Part shown: positions 11,602 through 29,706 of the stretch, piece by piece
How the letters are laid out: the number at the start of each line of letters is the position of its first letter
Numbering within the stretch: the stretch's first letter is position 1
NCBI RefSeq assembly: GCF_042477335.2
Contig: NC_091255.1
Location: 49,950,501-50,014,500 of the forward strand
DNA from: Ovis canadensis
Taxonomy: Eukaryota > Chordata > Mammalia > Artiodactyla > Bovidae
Length of the DNA stretch: 64,000 bases
Reading direction: 5' to 3'
The notes under the pieces: model-generated
What the model saw: the letters and a program-made list of their open reading frames with translations, nothing else
What the model was told of the DNA's origin: nothing
The model's database searches: none
Made by a program: the position numbers and the translations under genes

Positions 11602-14187
11602 TTCAGTTCAGTTGCTTAGTCCGATCCAACTCTGCGACCCCATGGACTGCAACATGCCAGCCTTCCCTGTCCTTCGCTAACTCCAGGAGTTTGTTCAAAC
11701 TCATCTTCATTGAGTTGGTGATGCCATCCAAACATCTCATCCTCTGTTGTCCCTCCTGCCTTTAATCTTTCCCAACACCAGGCTCTTTTCCAGTGAGTCA
11801 GCTCTTTGCATCAGGTGACCAAAGTATTGGAGCTTCAGCTTCAGCATCAGTCCTTCCAATGAGTATTCAGGACTGATTTCCTTTAGGATTGAGTGGTTTG
11901 ATCTTCTTGCCATCCAAAGGACTCTCAAGAGTATTCTCCAACACCACAGTTCAAAAACATCAGTTCTTCAGTGCTCAGCACTCTTTATGGTCCAACTCTC
12001 ACATCCATACATGACTACTGAAAAAACCATAACTTTGACTAGACAGACTTTTGCCACAAAGCAATGCTTCTGCTTTTTAATACACTGTCTAGGTTTCTCA
12101 CTGCTTTTCTTCCATGGAGCAAATGTCTTTTAATTTCATGGCTGCAGTCACCATCTGCATTGATTTTGGAGCCCCCAAAAACAAAGTCTGTTGCTGTTTC
12201 CATTGTTTCGCCATCTATTTGACATGAAGTGATGGGACCAGATGCCATGATCTTTGTTTTTTGAATGCTGAGTTTTAAGACAGCTTTTTCACTCTCCTCT
12301 TTCACTTTCATTAAAAGGCTCTTTAGTTCCTTCCTCTCTGTCTGCCTTAAGGGTGGTGTGATCTGCATATCTGAAGCTATTGATATTTCTCTCGGCAATC
12401 TTGATTCCAGCTTGTGCTTCTTCCAGCCCAGCATTTTGCATGATATACTCTGCATATAAGTTAAATAAGCAGGGTGACAATATCCAGCCTTGACTTACTC
12501 CTTTCCCAATTTGGAACCAGTCTGTTGTTCCATGTCCATTTCTAAATGTTGCTTCTTGACCTGCATTAAGGTTTCTCAAGAAGCAGGTCAGGTAGTCTGG
12601 TATTTCCATATCTTAAAGAATTTTCCAGTTTGTTGTGATCCACACAGTCAAAGGCTTTAGCATAGTCAATACAGCAGAAGTAGATGTTTTTCTGGAATTC
12701 TCTTGCTTTTTCTATGATCCAACGGATGTTGGCAATTTGATCTTTGGTTCCTCTGCCTTTTCCAAAGTCAGTTTGAATGTCTAGAAGTTCTTGGATTACA
12801 TACTACTGAAGCCTGGCTTGGAGTATTTTGAGCATTACTTTGCTAGCATGTGAGATGAGTGCAATTGTGTGGTAGTTTGAGCATTCTTTGGCATTGCCTT
12901 TCTTTGGGATTGGTATGAAAATTGACCTTGTCCAGTCCTATGGCCACTGCTGAGTTTTCCAAATTTGCTGGCATATTGAGTGCAGTGTCTTAACGGCATC
13001 ATCTTTTAGGATTTGAATAGCTCAACTGGAACTCCATCACCTCCACTAGCTTTGTTCATAGTGATGCTTCCTAAGGCCCACTTGACTTGGCATTCCAGAA
13101 TGTCTGACTCTAGGTGAGTGATCACACACATCTAGGTCATTACCATCTTTTTTGTATAGTTCTTCTGTGCATTCTTGCCACTCCTTTTTAATATCTTCTG
13201 CTTCTGTTAGGTCCATACAATTTCTGTCCTTTACTGTGCCCATCTTTGCATGAAATGTTCCCTTGATATCTCTAATTTTCTTGAAGAGATCTCTAGTCTT
13301 TCCCATTCTATTGTTTTCTTCTATTTCTTTGCATTGATCACTGAGGCAGGCTTTCTTAACTCTCCTTGCTATTCTTTGGAACTCTGCATTCAGATAGGGA
13401 TGCGTATATTTTTCCTTTCCTCCTTTGCCTTTAGTTTCTCTTTTTTTTTCTCAGCTATTTGTAAGGCCTCCTCAGACAACCATTTTGCCTTTTTGCATTT
13501 CTTTTTCTTGGGGATAGTCTTGATCTCTGCTTCCTGTACAATGTCATGAACCTCCATCCATAGTTCTTCAAGCACTCTATCAGATCTATCCCTTGAATCT
13601 ATTTGTCACTTCCACTGTATAAGGGATTTGATTTAGGTCATACCTGAATGCTCTGGTGGTTTTCCCTACTTTCTTCAATTTAAGTCTGAATTTAGCAATA
13701 AGGAGTTCATGATTTGAACCACAGTCAGCTCCTGATCTTTTCTTTTTTCTTCTTCTTTTTTTTTTTTTTTTTTGGCTGACTGCATAGCGCTTCTCTGTCT
13801 TTGGCTGCAAAGAATGTAATCAATCTGACTTCATTATTGACCATCTGGTGATGTCCATATGTGGAATCTTCTCTTGTGTTGTTGGAAGAGAGTGTTTGCT
13901 ATGACAGTGCATTCTCTTGGTGAAACTTTCTTAGCCTTTGCCCTGCTTCATTTCATATGCCAAAGCCAAACTTGCCTGTTACTCCAGGTATCTCTTGAAT
14001 TCCTACTTTTACATTCCAGCCCCCTATGATGAAAAGGACATCTTTTTTTTGGTGTTAGTTCTAAAAGGTCTTATAGGTCATCATAGAACTGTTCAACTTC
14101 AACTTATTTGACACTAGTGGTTGGGGCATAGACTTGGATAACTGTGATATTGAATGGCTTGCCTTGGAAACAAACAGAAGTCAATTT
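11602..14187 (-). mobile_element. BovB (RTE) LINE, long copy
   Basis: The BovB 3' end (complement of TTCAGTTCAGTTGCTTAGTC) is at 11602. Going up on the minus strand come C-terminal ([20 protein letters not shown]), reverse-transcriptase (GKGVSQGWILSPCLFNLYAE; FRYADHTTLKADRE) and, at about 13600-14180, endonuclease-region sequence. It is split over several frames with stops and a long T-run (about 13752-13773). The RT YADD box reads YADH. Non-functional. Confidence 0.9.
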
Positions 14188-14535
14188 CAGGTATACAATA
14201 CAGTATTATTAACTATCATCATAATATTGTACATTAGATCACCAGAACTTATTCCTCCTACATAACTGAAATTTTGTACCCTTTAACCAATATCTTCCCA
14301 TGTCTCCCATCCTTCAGCCCCTGGAAACCACCATTCTACTCTGCTTTTATGAGTGTGACTCAGATTTCACATATAAGCAGGATCATGCAGTATTTGTCTT
14401 TCTGTGTCTGGCTTATTTCACTTGACATAACGCCCTCCAAGTTCATCCATGTTGTCTCAATGTCAGGATTTTCTTCTTTGTTTTCCTTCCATTGTGTATA
14501 TGTATCTTTATCCATTCATCCATCCAGTGGATAAA
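14188..14535 (-). mobile_element. Old L1 3'-UTR fragment
   Basis: TCATCCATGTTGTCTCAATG and CCATTGTGTATATG with CAACCATTCTACTC-like wording typify the complement of an old L1 3' end. It directly abuts the BovB. Confidence 0.6.
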
Positions 14536-15160
14536 AATTCAAGTGAGAAGAGAAACAGAGATCACCCTTTTTACTGCTACGAGTTCTTCAGTATTTGCTG
14601 AAGGAGAGCTTCTGAAGATGTGTTTGGGGTACTAATAGCAACCTCCCTCCCCAGGTAAAAATCATGAAGGATGTTTATTCTAAATCAGTTTTACCCTCTC
14701 GTAGTCACACCTCACATGTAACTGACATTCAGAGAATAAGCTTTGATCCTAATATTTCTACTTACTATAACCATAAGAGAAAAAAATTAGTCATGCAGTT
14801 TCTAGTGCTTGGTTGGCATTTAATAAATGTTAGTGCCTGTCCTTCTTCTTGTAGGCCTTTGGAAAAGGAAAGGTGGAATATTAGAGAAATGTTAGCCATT
14901 GGACTTTACTGAATAAGATTCCGTTACTAATATGTTTATCATATTTAGATGACATGTCTTGCCTTAGTGGTCCCACTGGTTTCCTGCTGGCCTGAGTCTC
15001 TGTTGGGACACATTGTGTTTAGTGAATGTTAAAAAATGGTAATGAAGACCTTTAAGTAGAGGATTAAACAACAAGTCCTCCTTCACTTTCAAGTGGCTTT
15101 TATATGAAGCATGAACACATAGAGTGAACACTTTAAAAGTAATGAATACAAATGAGAATC
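14536..15160. other. Intergenic, downstream of the KRT33 gene
   Basis: No gene or clear repeat recognised. An 82-codon frame at 14664-14912 has no recognisable features. Confidence 0.4.
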
Positions 15161-15183
15161 ATCACTGCTTTGCAAGAAGAAAG

Positions 15184-15189
15184 TTTATT
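15184..15189 (-). other. Polyadenylation signal of the KRT33 gene
   Basis: AATAAA on the minus strand, 275 bp past the stop codon. The surrounding AGTTTATTAGGAG (plus strand) resembles the 3' ends of KRT34 and KRT31 here. Cleavage is expected near 15165, giving a 3' UTR of about 300 nt. Confidence 0.75.
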
Positions 15190-15463
15190 AGGAGATTAAC
15201 AAAGGGATTTGGGAAACTGCAAGACAGATCAAAGCAGCAAAGAGAACCACAAAACTCCTCACCCAGCCCAAACCTGTCAGACCATCAGGTCACAAGAAAC
15301 TGGCCTTGAATTAAGAGGATCAGGTGGGCCTGGACATTCTTTCCAGACTAGGAATTATGGTGGTGACTGGGGTACTATCCAATGGCTGATAGTTGTCAGA
15401 GAGCAGGGCTGGTCCATCAATCATCCTCTGTCTTCACACAGTCTTCCTGCTGGCCCTGGCTGT

Positions 15464-21711
<6,248 letters not shown>

Positions 21712-21811
21712 CTGTCAGCGGTGGGTGTGGTAGCTACGCTTAGCATTACCCACTTTTGCCCTCTCTACCAATTTTTCCATGTTATTTAGCCACCTCACGC
21801 GAGTCCTTTAC

Positions 21812-21819
21812 CTCATAAA
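21812..21819 (-). promoter_or_regulatory. Candidate HOXC13 site, KRT33 promoter
   Basis: The minus strand reads TTTATGAG, which fits the hair-keratin HOXC13 consensus TT(A/T)ATNRR. It lies about 105 bp upstream of the TATA box. The same motif is at the equivalent position in the other two keratin promoters here. Inferred from motif and position only. Confidence 0.45.
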
Positions 21820-22284
21820 ATGTTTTACTCGGGCTTCTTGCTAAGTCAGGACTCATCAACAATCATGCTGGTTGGTTAAGGAAGAACTTCAAAGTGACCC
21901 ACCCATATCTTGCCAACAGCAGCACTTACTCATGGGCTATAGAGTTAGTGATAGCTATGCCCTGTCCTCCAGAACTGGGGGCACTTTTTATCCTACACAA
22001 GGAAAGGTCAGCGGCTCATCTACGTCATGCTCAGTAGAGACTCTGTGAGAAAAAGCAGACTATTCAGTAGGGAATCCTGGAAGCTGAGATAGGAAAGGAT
22101 TATGAGGCCATCTTGTCCAAGGCCCCTTTGCCAGGTGGAGGCAATTCTTCCCTCTTCCTAGGGGGCTTCAGGAAGCCCCAGGCTCCATTTCTGTTGTTAC
22201 TCAACGTTCACAGAACATTAAGAAAACTAACATCTTGGGAGCACCTACTCTTCAGGAAGATTTCACTCTGTGCTTGTACATAGT

Positions 22285-22790
22285 ATGACATTTGTTGACT
22301 TAAAAAATACTCAGAACCTAAAAGGTGAGGGTTATGTTTTATTCAGCAGGAATTTTTAGGACTTCAAGCCTGGGATACACCATCTCAAGTAACTGAGAGA
22401 AATGCTTTGAGGAGGCAAGGTGGGGAGCCAGGATATACATAAATTCTGCAACAAAGGGCAGGTAGTCTGAACATCAAAAGATTATTATTAAAGGAAAACC
22501 AGATATCCCAAGTTAAGGAATTTAGTACTTTCCTGTGTATGAGAAGATGCAAGAGTCTGGGCTCACAGAAATCATTCCTTTGATGTGCATCCCAGCTCTC
22601 TAGGAACAGTATCCTATGATTTCACATCCTGAGTTTCCTCAGGGCTCATCGAAGGGAATGGCTGCAGTCTGATGGCTAGATGGCAGGTCTTCTTTTCTGA
22701 GTTCCTTCAAGGTTCACCAGCTCACCAACAGTGGTGTCTGCAATCACTGAAGACTATGACACCCTTTGTTTACTGATATGGCAGGAAATA
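22285..22790. repeat. LTR-like interspersed repeat, copy A
   Basis: Shares an aligned backbone with 23565-24360: AAGATTATTATTAAAGGAAA, GAATTTAGTACTTTCCTGTG, then AGATGCAAGAGTCTGGG and GAAATCATTCCTTTG. The family was not recognised; old ERVL-type LTRs have this general look. Confidence 0.5.
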
Positions 22791-22829
22791 CCCATTTCTC
22801 ATGTTGTTAGAATGGCTTCTGCTTACTGA

Positions 22830-22990
22830 GAACCCACTGTGCTAAGCACCTTGTTTATACTGTCTCTTTAAGTCCACACATAACACTGCAGGGTTTGCAA
22901 ATGAGGACACCAAACCTTTGAGAGGTTGTTCAAGGTCACAGAGCTCTTGCGTGTGGAGCCAGCATTAAAACCCCCACTTCTCTGATTCCA
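22830..22990 (+). repeat. MIR SINE fragment
   Basis: CACTGTGCTAAGCACCTTG, GCAAATGAGGACACCAAACC and CAAGGTCACAGAGCTC match the MIR backbone. Confidence 0.65.
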
Positions 22991-23292
22991 ATGGCCTTGC
23001 TCTCTCCTTCACATTATCTCCCTCTTCCAATCTTCTCATTACTAAGATGCAATGATGCACAACAGGATTGAGTGCAATTGAGCACACTACTAGGCACTAT
23101 CACCTCCTAAATTATAATTGGCCAAGAATTAAAAGTCTGTTCTCTATCAAAGAACCAAAGGTCACTTCTACTCTACTGGAAGGAAGTCGACTAAAAGAAA
23201 ATGTAATACCCACTAGAAGCTTGGGGGGGAGGGAGATTTACTGGGTTCGATGTCAAAACACCTGATCCCAGTTTTCCAAATGATGTGCGAGC

Positions 23293-23507
23293 TATGTGTG
23301 CCAAGTCACTTCAGTTGTGTCCTACTCTTTTTGACCCTATGGACTATAGCCCACCAGGCTCCTCTGTCCATAGGATTCTTCAAGCAATACCAGAGTGTGT
23401 TGTCATGCCCTCCTCCAGGGGATCTTCCCGACCTAGGGTCAAACTCAAATCTCTTACATCTGCATTGGTAGGTGGGTTCTTTACCACTAGCGCCACCTGG
23501 GAAGCCC
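23293..23507 (-). mobile_element. Bov-tA SINE
   Basis: Complement of Bov-tA: CACTTCAGTTGTGTCCTACT at left and CGCCACCTGGGAAGCCC at right. Confidence 0.87.
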
Positions 23508-23564
23508 TTCCAAAGGATGTGACTCTAAAAAGTCATCACATTAAGTTACATGCTTTCTTTTTTT

Positions 23565-24360
23565 TTCAGCTGAGAATTCTGTTTTATCCAGTGGACTTCC
23601 TGGGGGCTTAAGCCCAGAAGACAGCCTCTCAGAGAGCTCTGAGAGACTGCTTCAAAGGGGTAAGGGAGGATCCAGAATGTATGAGAGTTTTGCAATAAAA
23701 ACCAGGTAACCAGAATATCAAAGGATAATTGTTAATTAAAGAAAACCAAATATCTCAAGTGAATGAATTTAGCACTTTTCTACGTATGGGAAGATGTAAG
23801 AGTCTGGGCACGATGAAATCATTCCTTTGCTATGCACCTCAGCTACCTGAAGAATTGATGCTTTCGAACTGTGCTGCTGGAGACGACTCTTGAGAGCTCC
23901 TTGGACAGCAAGGAGATCAAACCAGTCAATCCTAAAGGAACTCAACCCTGAATACTCATTAGAAGGACTGATGCTGAAGCTGAAGTTCCAATACTTTGGC
24001 CACCTGATTCAAAGAGCCAATTCACTGGAAAAGACTCTGATGCTAGGAAAGACTGAGGGCAGGAGGAGAAGGGGGCGACAGAGAATGAGATGGTTGGATG
24101 GCACCATCAACTCAATGGACATGAGTTTGATCAAACTCTGGGAGATAGTGAAGGACAGGCAAGCCTGGCATGCTACAGTCCATAGGGTCACAAAGAGTCA
24201 GACACAACTGAGAGAAACTAAACAACATTTTGGGGCGGCATCCTGTTTTTCTCCATCCTGAATCCCCTCAGGGGATGGCTGCAGAGTCTGATGTCTTGTT
24301 GACTGCAACATAAGGTATGTGACAGTCTTCATCCTCTGAACCAAAGTACTTGATCAGTTA
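23565..24360. repeat. LTR-like interspersed repeat, copy B, split by BovB
   Basis: Homologous to copy A at 22285-22790 (GAATTTAGCACTTTTCTACG, AGATGTAAGAGTCTGGGC). A BovB 3' tail interrupts it at about 23858-24224, after which CCCTCAGGGGATGGCTGCAG resumes the backbone. Confidence 0.5.
23858..24224 (+). mobile_element. BovB 3'-end fragment
   Basis: Reads as the BovB C-terminus, with [20 protein letters not shown] and a final KSQTQLRETK-like end. 5'-truncated and inserted in LTR-like copy B. Confidence 0.88.
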
Positions 24361-24432
24361 GCACACAAAAGTCTTTTAAGATAAAGGCCTGCTCAAACGA
24401 GGCACTAGAGAATGACTTAAATAGAACTAATA

Positions 24433-24635
24433 CATGCGTGCTCAGCCATGTTCGACTCTTTGTCACCCATAGACTGCAGTCCTCCATGCTTCTCTGTCTA
24501 TGGGATTTCCCAGGCAAGAATGCTGGAGTGCGTTGCCATTTCCTCCTCCAGGGGATCTTCCCAACCCAGGGACTGAACCAGCACTCTTGCATTGCAGGTA
24601 GGTTCTTTACCACTGGTGCCACCTGGGAAGCCCCT
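24433..24635 (-). mobile_element. Bov-tA SINE
   Basis: Complement of Bov-tA: CAGCCATGTTCGACTCTTTG at left and GTGCCACCTGGGAAGCCCC at right. Confidence 0.87.
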
Positions 24636-24639
24636 AAAT

Positions 24640-25284
24640 AGGACTGGTTTTTGTTAAGTAAACATTTTGCCCCACTTAGATTTAAATTACATGCTTTATT
24701 GGCATTTCAAGACCATCTGTACATTTTGGCAAACATATTCTACCCTTTTGCTATTCCAGATGGAGATATGAAACATGAGGATTTTATGTTCAATCTATCA
24801 GTGCTCAAGATATGAAAAATACTCCTTAGAGTAGCTACCTTTAGTAGCTAAAGTTCCTTTTAGTAGCTACATGCTAATTCCTCCCATATAGCCTTACTCA
24901 GATCACCTCTTCTTCTAACTTGCTCTCACTAGGCTCTTTCTTTTTGTTACCCTCACTGAAAGCAAGTCTTTCTCTAAGAGAGTGTGCTTATTTTGGGGCC
25001 CAGTCCAGTGAGTTGGATAAAAACCAAACTTAATAGCATCTTCAGTGAGTTAGTTATACATTGTGACTATAAAATTAATGTATGTTTTCTTGGGTGATTC
25101 TGAAAGTCATTTCCAATGTGGAACTTCAACTATGTATTCATAAAAGACAGCAGCATGGGAATAAACTTGTATTCTTCCAGAAGGTATGTTTTTGATAGGG
25201 ACAAAATAGGTAATTATATAGTTCATCCCACTAGAGAATTATAAGTAAAGAAAGAAAGAAAAAAAAAAGAAAGAGTGTAGAAGA
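24640..25284. other. Unassigned intergenic
   Basis: No gene recognised. Contains a short duplication of CCTTTAGTAGCTA/CCTTTTAGTAGCTA (about 24838-24868) and an A-rich run at 25246-25275. Confidence 0.35.
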
Positions 25285-25890
25285 CCCTGTAAGTTAATGA
25301 TTACTCAAAAAAGCAGGTTTGCTTAACCATAAAACAGCAGGCATGCTTAGTAACAAAAAAATCGTGCAGCAGAAGCGTGAGACATGACCCAAAACAACAA
25401 AACAATGGTGTCACGAGACCCACATTCTGCCCAGTGAGCTCAGTGAGTTAATGACTCCTAGGATATGCTCTCTACACAGATAAAAAAAATTATGGAAAAG
25501 TGACATTTCAAAGTAAAGATCCTCATCATACTGAAACCTGAAATAATTCTTCCACTGTGCCATGACACTTCTGGCTTGACCATGTAGAGACAAGAAAACC
25601 CCCCAACCCAACTTGGAGGAGGAGCTGATGATGGAAGCACGATGTCTACTCAAGAATGAGGAAGAAAGTGGTCTTTTCCCCCTCTTCACTTTCTCCTCTG
25701 ATTATAAAATGGTAGCCCTCTAAGTTCTCTGGGCAGTACCCTCTCGTCCACCCACTCGTAAGTCTTACAAGTATCCTATTCTAATAAATCACTTCTTATC
25801 TATCAGTTTGCTTCTTGCTGAATTCTTTCTGGGCTAAGACATTAAGGACCAGAGCTCTTTGGAGCCCCCTGAAATGCCGCCTAGTGGTTT
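25285..25890 (+). repeat. Possible ERV LTR
   Basis: Promoter-like TATAAAAT (about 25703) is followed about 80 bp later by AATAAA (25783), then CTTGCTGAATTCTTTCTG and a region ending near GCCGCCTAGTGG. The U3-R-U5-like order suggests a retroviral LTR. Boundaries and family were not determined. Confidence 0.4.
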
Positions 25891-26059
25891 CATTTTGAAG
25901 GTAATTATACCCTTGCCCACATTCACAATCCACAATCTGCTCCTCCTGCCTGAATCTCTATCTTTAGGGAGATGTGGAACCGGTGTGTTAGTTCAAAATT
26001 GCTACCAAATTGACTGAAGCATTCCTGGACAAGATCCGATAATGTAAAGCCAATTTGTT

Positions 26060-26270
26060 GTTTTGTTGTTATTTAGTCACTCAGCCTTGTCCAATTCTTT
26101 TGCAACCCTATGAACTATAGCCCTCCAGGCTCCTCCATCCATGGGATTTTTCAGGTAAGGATACTGGAGTGGGCTGCCATTTCCTTCTCCAGGGGATCTT
26201 CCTGACTCAGGGATCAAGCCCAAGTCTTCTGCATTGCAGGTGAATTCTTTATCTCTGAGCCATCATGGAA
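26060..26270 (-). mobile_element. Bov-tA SINE
   Basis: Complement of Bov-tA: TTTAGTCACTCAGCCTTGTC at left and CTCTGAGCCATCATGG at right; diverged. Confidence 0.85.
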
Positions 26271-26275
26271 TAGCT

Positions 26276-26560
26276 GAATTCATTAGCTTTCCTCTTTCTC
26301 CCCTTCTTCAATACCCCAAGCTTCAAAAGACAAAAATCTATACAACCGCATTTTTTAAGGAATAGGAAAGGAATAGTGTGTTGTAGACTGGTAAATATGT
26401 TCATGGGGATCCCTATAACAATTACTGTAGCTTTCATCTCAGTTAGGATGGAATAATCCAGAAGTAAGTATCCTGTATCTTCAAAAGTGGAAGGCGATGT
26501 TTATAAAAAGAAACCATCCCACATCTTGCATAGAAGTAACTATGATCACTACATACTGGT
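26276..26560. other. Unassigned intergenic
   Basis: No gene or repeat recognised between the SINE and the next L1 tail. Confidence 0.35.
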
Positions 26561-26564
26561 CATT

Positions 26565-26880
26565 AGATGATGGTTAAGAGGACTCTGTGGGAGAGGGAGA
26601 GGATGGGAGGATTTGGGAGAATGGCATTGAAACATGTATAATATAAGAAATGAATCACCAGTCTAGGTTCGATGCAGGATACAGGAAGCTTGGGGTTTGT
26701 GCACTGGGATAACCCAGAGGGATGGTATGGGGAGGGAGGTGGGAAGGGGGTTCAGGAGTGGGAACTTATGTACACCCGTGGCAGATTCATGTTGATATAT
26801 GGCAAAAGCAATACAGTATTGTAAAGTAAAAAATAATAATAATAATAAAATTTTTAAAAAATTAAAAAAGAAAAATAGAA
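26565..26880 (+). mobile_element. Ruminant L1 3' end
   Basis: GACTCTGTGGGAGAGGGAGA, TTGATATATGGCAAAAGC and an A-rich end with AAT repeats are the ruminant L1 3' UTR; heavily 5'-truncated. Confidence 0.85.
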
Positions 26881-27369
26881 AACAGCCAAGTTTTAATTCA
26901 CTTCCCAGAAATTCTGGAAGGCAATTGCCTTTTTTTTATCCCACTTACTGTGTTCTGTGAATTCTTACCTTTATGTTAGTAATGGCCTTGTCTCTAGTCA
27001 ATGATCCTTCAATTAATATGATGAGCAAATCAACCGCTAACAAACAGAAAGGTTTTACACCTGCTCATGTAATTGTGGCAGACGCCATGGTAAGGCTTCT
27101 TGTCTCCAGATGTGAGCAAATTGCAGTTGAGGTTGAAGGATACTATTTATTATGGAAGCCAAGGCTATTTCTATGGGAGGGATCACACACAATCTCTTAA
27201 CCATGGAGTAGAGGCAGGGCAGATGTGCTGAGGCATCCTCCCCTTGGCAGGACTTTAAAGGCATCAGAAGCCTCTCTCCTCCTTCCCAAAACCTTCTCCC
27301 TTGATGGCCAGGCACTGCACCTGAAGTTCTCACCACCAGAAATGTAAAATGGATTCTGTGGGAGATGTG
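26881..27369. other. Unassigned intergenic
   Basis: No gene recognised. Short overlapping frames on both strands lack recognisable features. Confidence 0.35.
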
Positions 27370-27790
27370 AAGTAACATTGAACCACTTACTGACCAAGAG
27401 GGATAGGGTGGGAAGGGAGGTGGAGGGGGGGGGAGGTACAGAAGGGAGGGGACACATGTATTCCTATGGCCAATTCATGCTGATGTATGGCAAAAACCAC
27501 CACAATATTTTAAAGTAAAGGGCTTGCCCTAGTGACTCAGCCACTAAAGAGTCTGCCTGCAATGTAGGAGACCCGGGTTAAATTCCTGGGCCAGAAAGAT
27601 CCCCTGGAGACAGAAATGGCAGCCCACTCCAGTATTCTCTCCTGGAGAACCCCATAGACAGAGGAGCCTGGTGCGCTACAGACCATGGGTCACAAAGAGT
27701 TGGACTCGATGGAGTGACTAACCCACAAACATTTTAAAGTAATTATTCCCCAATTAAAATAAATTACCTAATTTTAATGTTTACACATAG
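27370..27790 (+). mobile_element. Ruminant L1 3' end, split by a SINE
   Basis: GCTGATGTATGGCAAAAACC and TCCCCAATTAAAATAAATTA are the two halves of the L1 3' UTR either side of a Bov-tA at 27519-27730. Confidence 0.82.
27519..27730 (+). mobile_element. Bov-tA SINE with perfect target-site duplication
   Basis: GGGCTTGCCCTAGTGACTC head and BOV-A body. Flanked by ATTTTAAAGTAA at 27507-27518 and 27731-27742 (12 of 12). Confidence 0.92.
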
Positions 27791-27820
27791 CAAGGAGAGG
27801 CCAGGAGTGGAATCACTCAG

Positions 27821-29225
27821 TTCAGTTCAGTCGCTCAGTCGTGTCCAACTCTTTGCGACCCCATGAATCGCAGCACGCCAAGCTTCCCTGTTCATCACCA
27901 TATCCCGGAGTTCACTCAGACTCACATCCATCGAGTCTGTGATGCCATCCAGCCATCTCATCCTCGGTCGTCCCCTTCTCCTCCTGCCCCCAATCCTTCC
28001 CAGCATCAGAGTCTTTTCCAATGAGTCAGCTCTTCTCATGAGGTGACCAAAGTACTGGAACTTCAGCTTTAGCATCATTCCTTCCAAAGAAATCCCAGGG
28101 TTGATCTCCTTCAGAATGGACTGGTTGGATCTCCTTGCAGTCCAAGGGACTCCCAAGAGTCTTCTCCAACACTACAGTTCAAAAGCATCAATTCTTTGAC
28201 GCTCAGCCTTCTTCACAGCGCTCAGCGCACAGCGCTCAGTCCAACTCTCACATCCATACATGACCACAGGAAAAACCATAGCCTTGACTAGACGGACCTT
28301 AGTCAGCAAAGTAATGTCTCTGCTTTTGAATATACTATCTAGGTTGGTCATAACTTTTCTTCCAAGGAGTAAGCGTCTGTTAATTTCATGGCTGCAATCA
28401 CCATCTGCAGTGATTTTGGAGCCCAAAAAAATAAAGTCTGACACTGTCTCCACTGTTTCCCCATCTATTTCCCATGAAGTGATGGGACCAGATGCCATGA
28501 TCTTCGTTTTCTGAATGTTGAGCTTTAAGCCAACTTTTTCACTCTCCTCTTTCACTTTCATCAAGAGGCTTTTTAGTTCCTCTTCACTTTCTGCCATAAG
28601 GGTGGTGTCATCTGCATATCTGAGGTTATTGATATTTCTCCCAGCAATCTTGATTCCAGCTTGTGTTTCTTCCAGTCCAGCATTTCTCATGATGTACTCT
28701 GCACATAAGTTAAATAAGCAGGGTGACAATATACAGCTTTGACGTACTCCTTTTCCTATTTAGAACCAGTCTGTTGTTCCATGTCCAGTTCTAACTGTTG
28801 CTTCCTGACCTGCATACAGATTTCTCAAGAGGCAGGTTAGGTGGTCTGGTATTCCCATCTCTTTCAGAATTTTCCACAGTTTATTGTGATCCACACATTC
28901 AAAGGCTTTGGCATAGTCAATAAAGCAGAAATATATGTTTTTCTGGAACTTTCTAGCATTTTCCATGATCCAGTGGATGTTGGCAATTTGATCTCTGGTT
29001 CCTCTGCCTTTTCTAAAACCAGCTTGAACATCAGGAAGTTCACGGTTCACATATTGCTGAAGCCTGGCTTGGAGAATTTTGAGCATGACTTTACTAGCAT
29101 GTGAGATGAGTGCAATTGTGCGGTAGTTTGAGTATTCTTTGGCATTGCCTTTCTTTGGAATTGGAATGAAAACAGACCTTTTCCAGTCCTGTGGCCACTG
29201 CTGAGTTTTCCAAATTTGCTGGCAT
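27821..29225 (-). mobile_element. BovB LINE, RT domain to 3' end
   Basis: The minus strand gives long readable RT segments (28172-28729 with NNLRYADDTTLMAESEEELK; 28760-29377 with IALISHASKVMLKILQARLQ) and the C-terminus (27827-28156). The YADD catalytic box is intact, but stops and frameshifts split the frame at about 28160 and 28758. The 3' end is TCAGTTCAGTCGCTCAGTCG (plus strand) at 27821. Confidence 0.93.
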
Positions 29226-29239
29226 ATATACCCCTCGTC

Positions 29240-29562
29240 CAAGGTAAGGAGCAGTGGCTGTCCTTTGCTGGAGCAGCCATGAAGAGATACCCCACGCCCA
29301 AGGTAAGAGAAACCCAAGTAAGATGGTAGGTGTTGCAAGAGGGCATCAGAGGGCAGACACACTGAAACCATGCTCACAGAAAACTAGTCAATCTAATCAC
29401 ACTAGGACCACAGCCTTGTCTAACTCAATGAAACCAAGCCATGCCTGCGGGGCAACCCAAGACAGGCGGGTCATGGTGGAGAGGTCTGACAGAGCGTGGT
29501 CCACTGGAGAAGGGAATGGCAAGCCACTTCAGTATTCTTGCCTTGAGAACCCCATGAACAGT
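29240..29562 (+). mobile_element. BovB 5' region, opposite orientation
   Basis: GAAGAGATACCCCACGCCCA, GAGGGCATCAGAGGGCAGAC and GAGAACCCCATGAACAGT are BovB 5'-UTR wording on the plus strand, head-to-head with the minus-strand BovB beside it. The pattern suggests a 5' inversion at insertion. From memory of BovB. Confidence 0.6.
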
Positions 29563-29706
29563 GGAATCACTGGGTGCACACAGATCAGGGGGACCGACTT
29601 ATGCCAAAGAGTGATGAAGTAGTGATAAGAAAACCAGAAACACTGCCCAATAACAACACCAGCCCACCCAAGCCAGCCCAAATTAGAGGTGCTTATAAGA
29701 ACAGGA

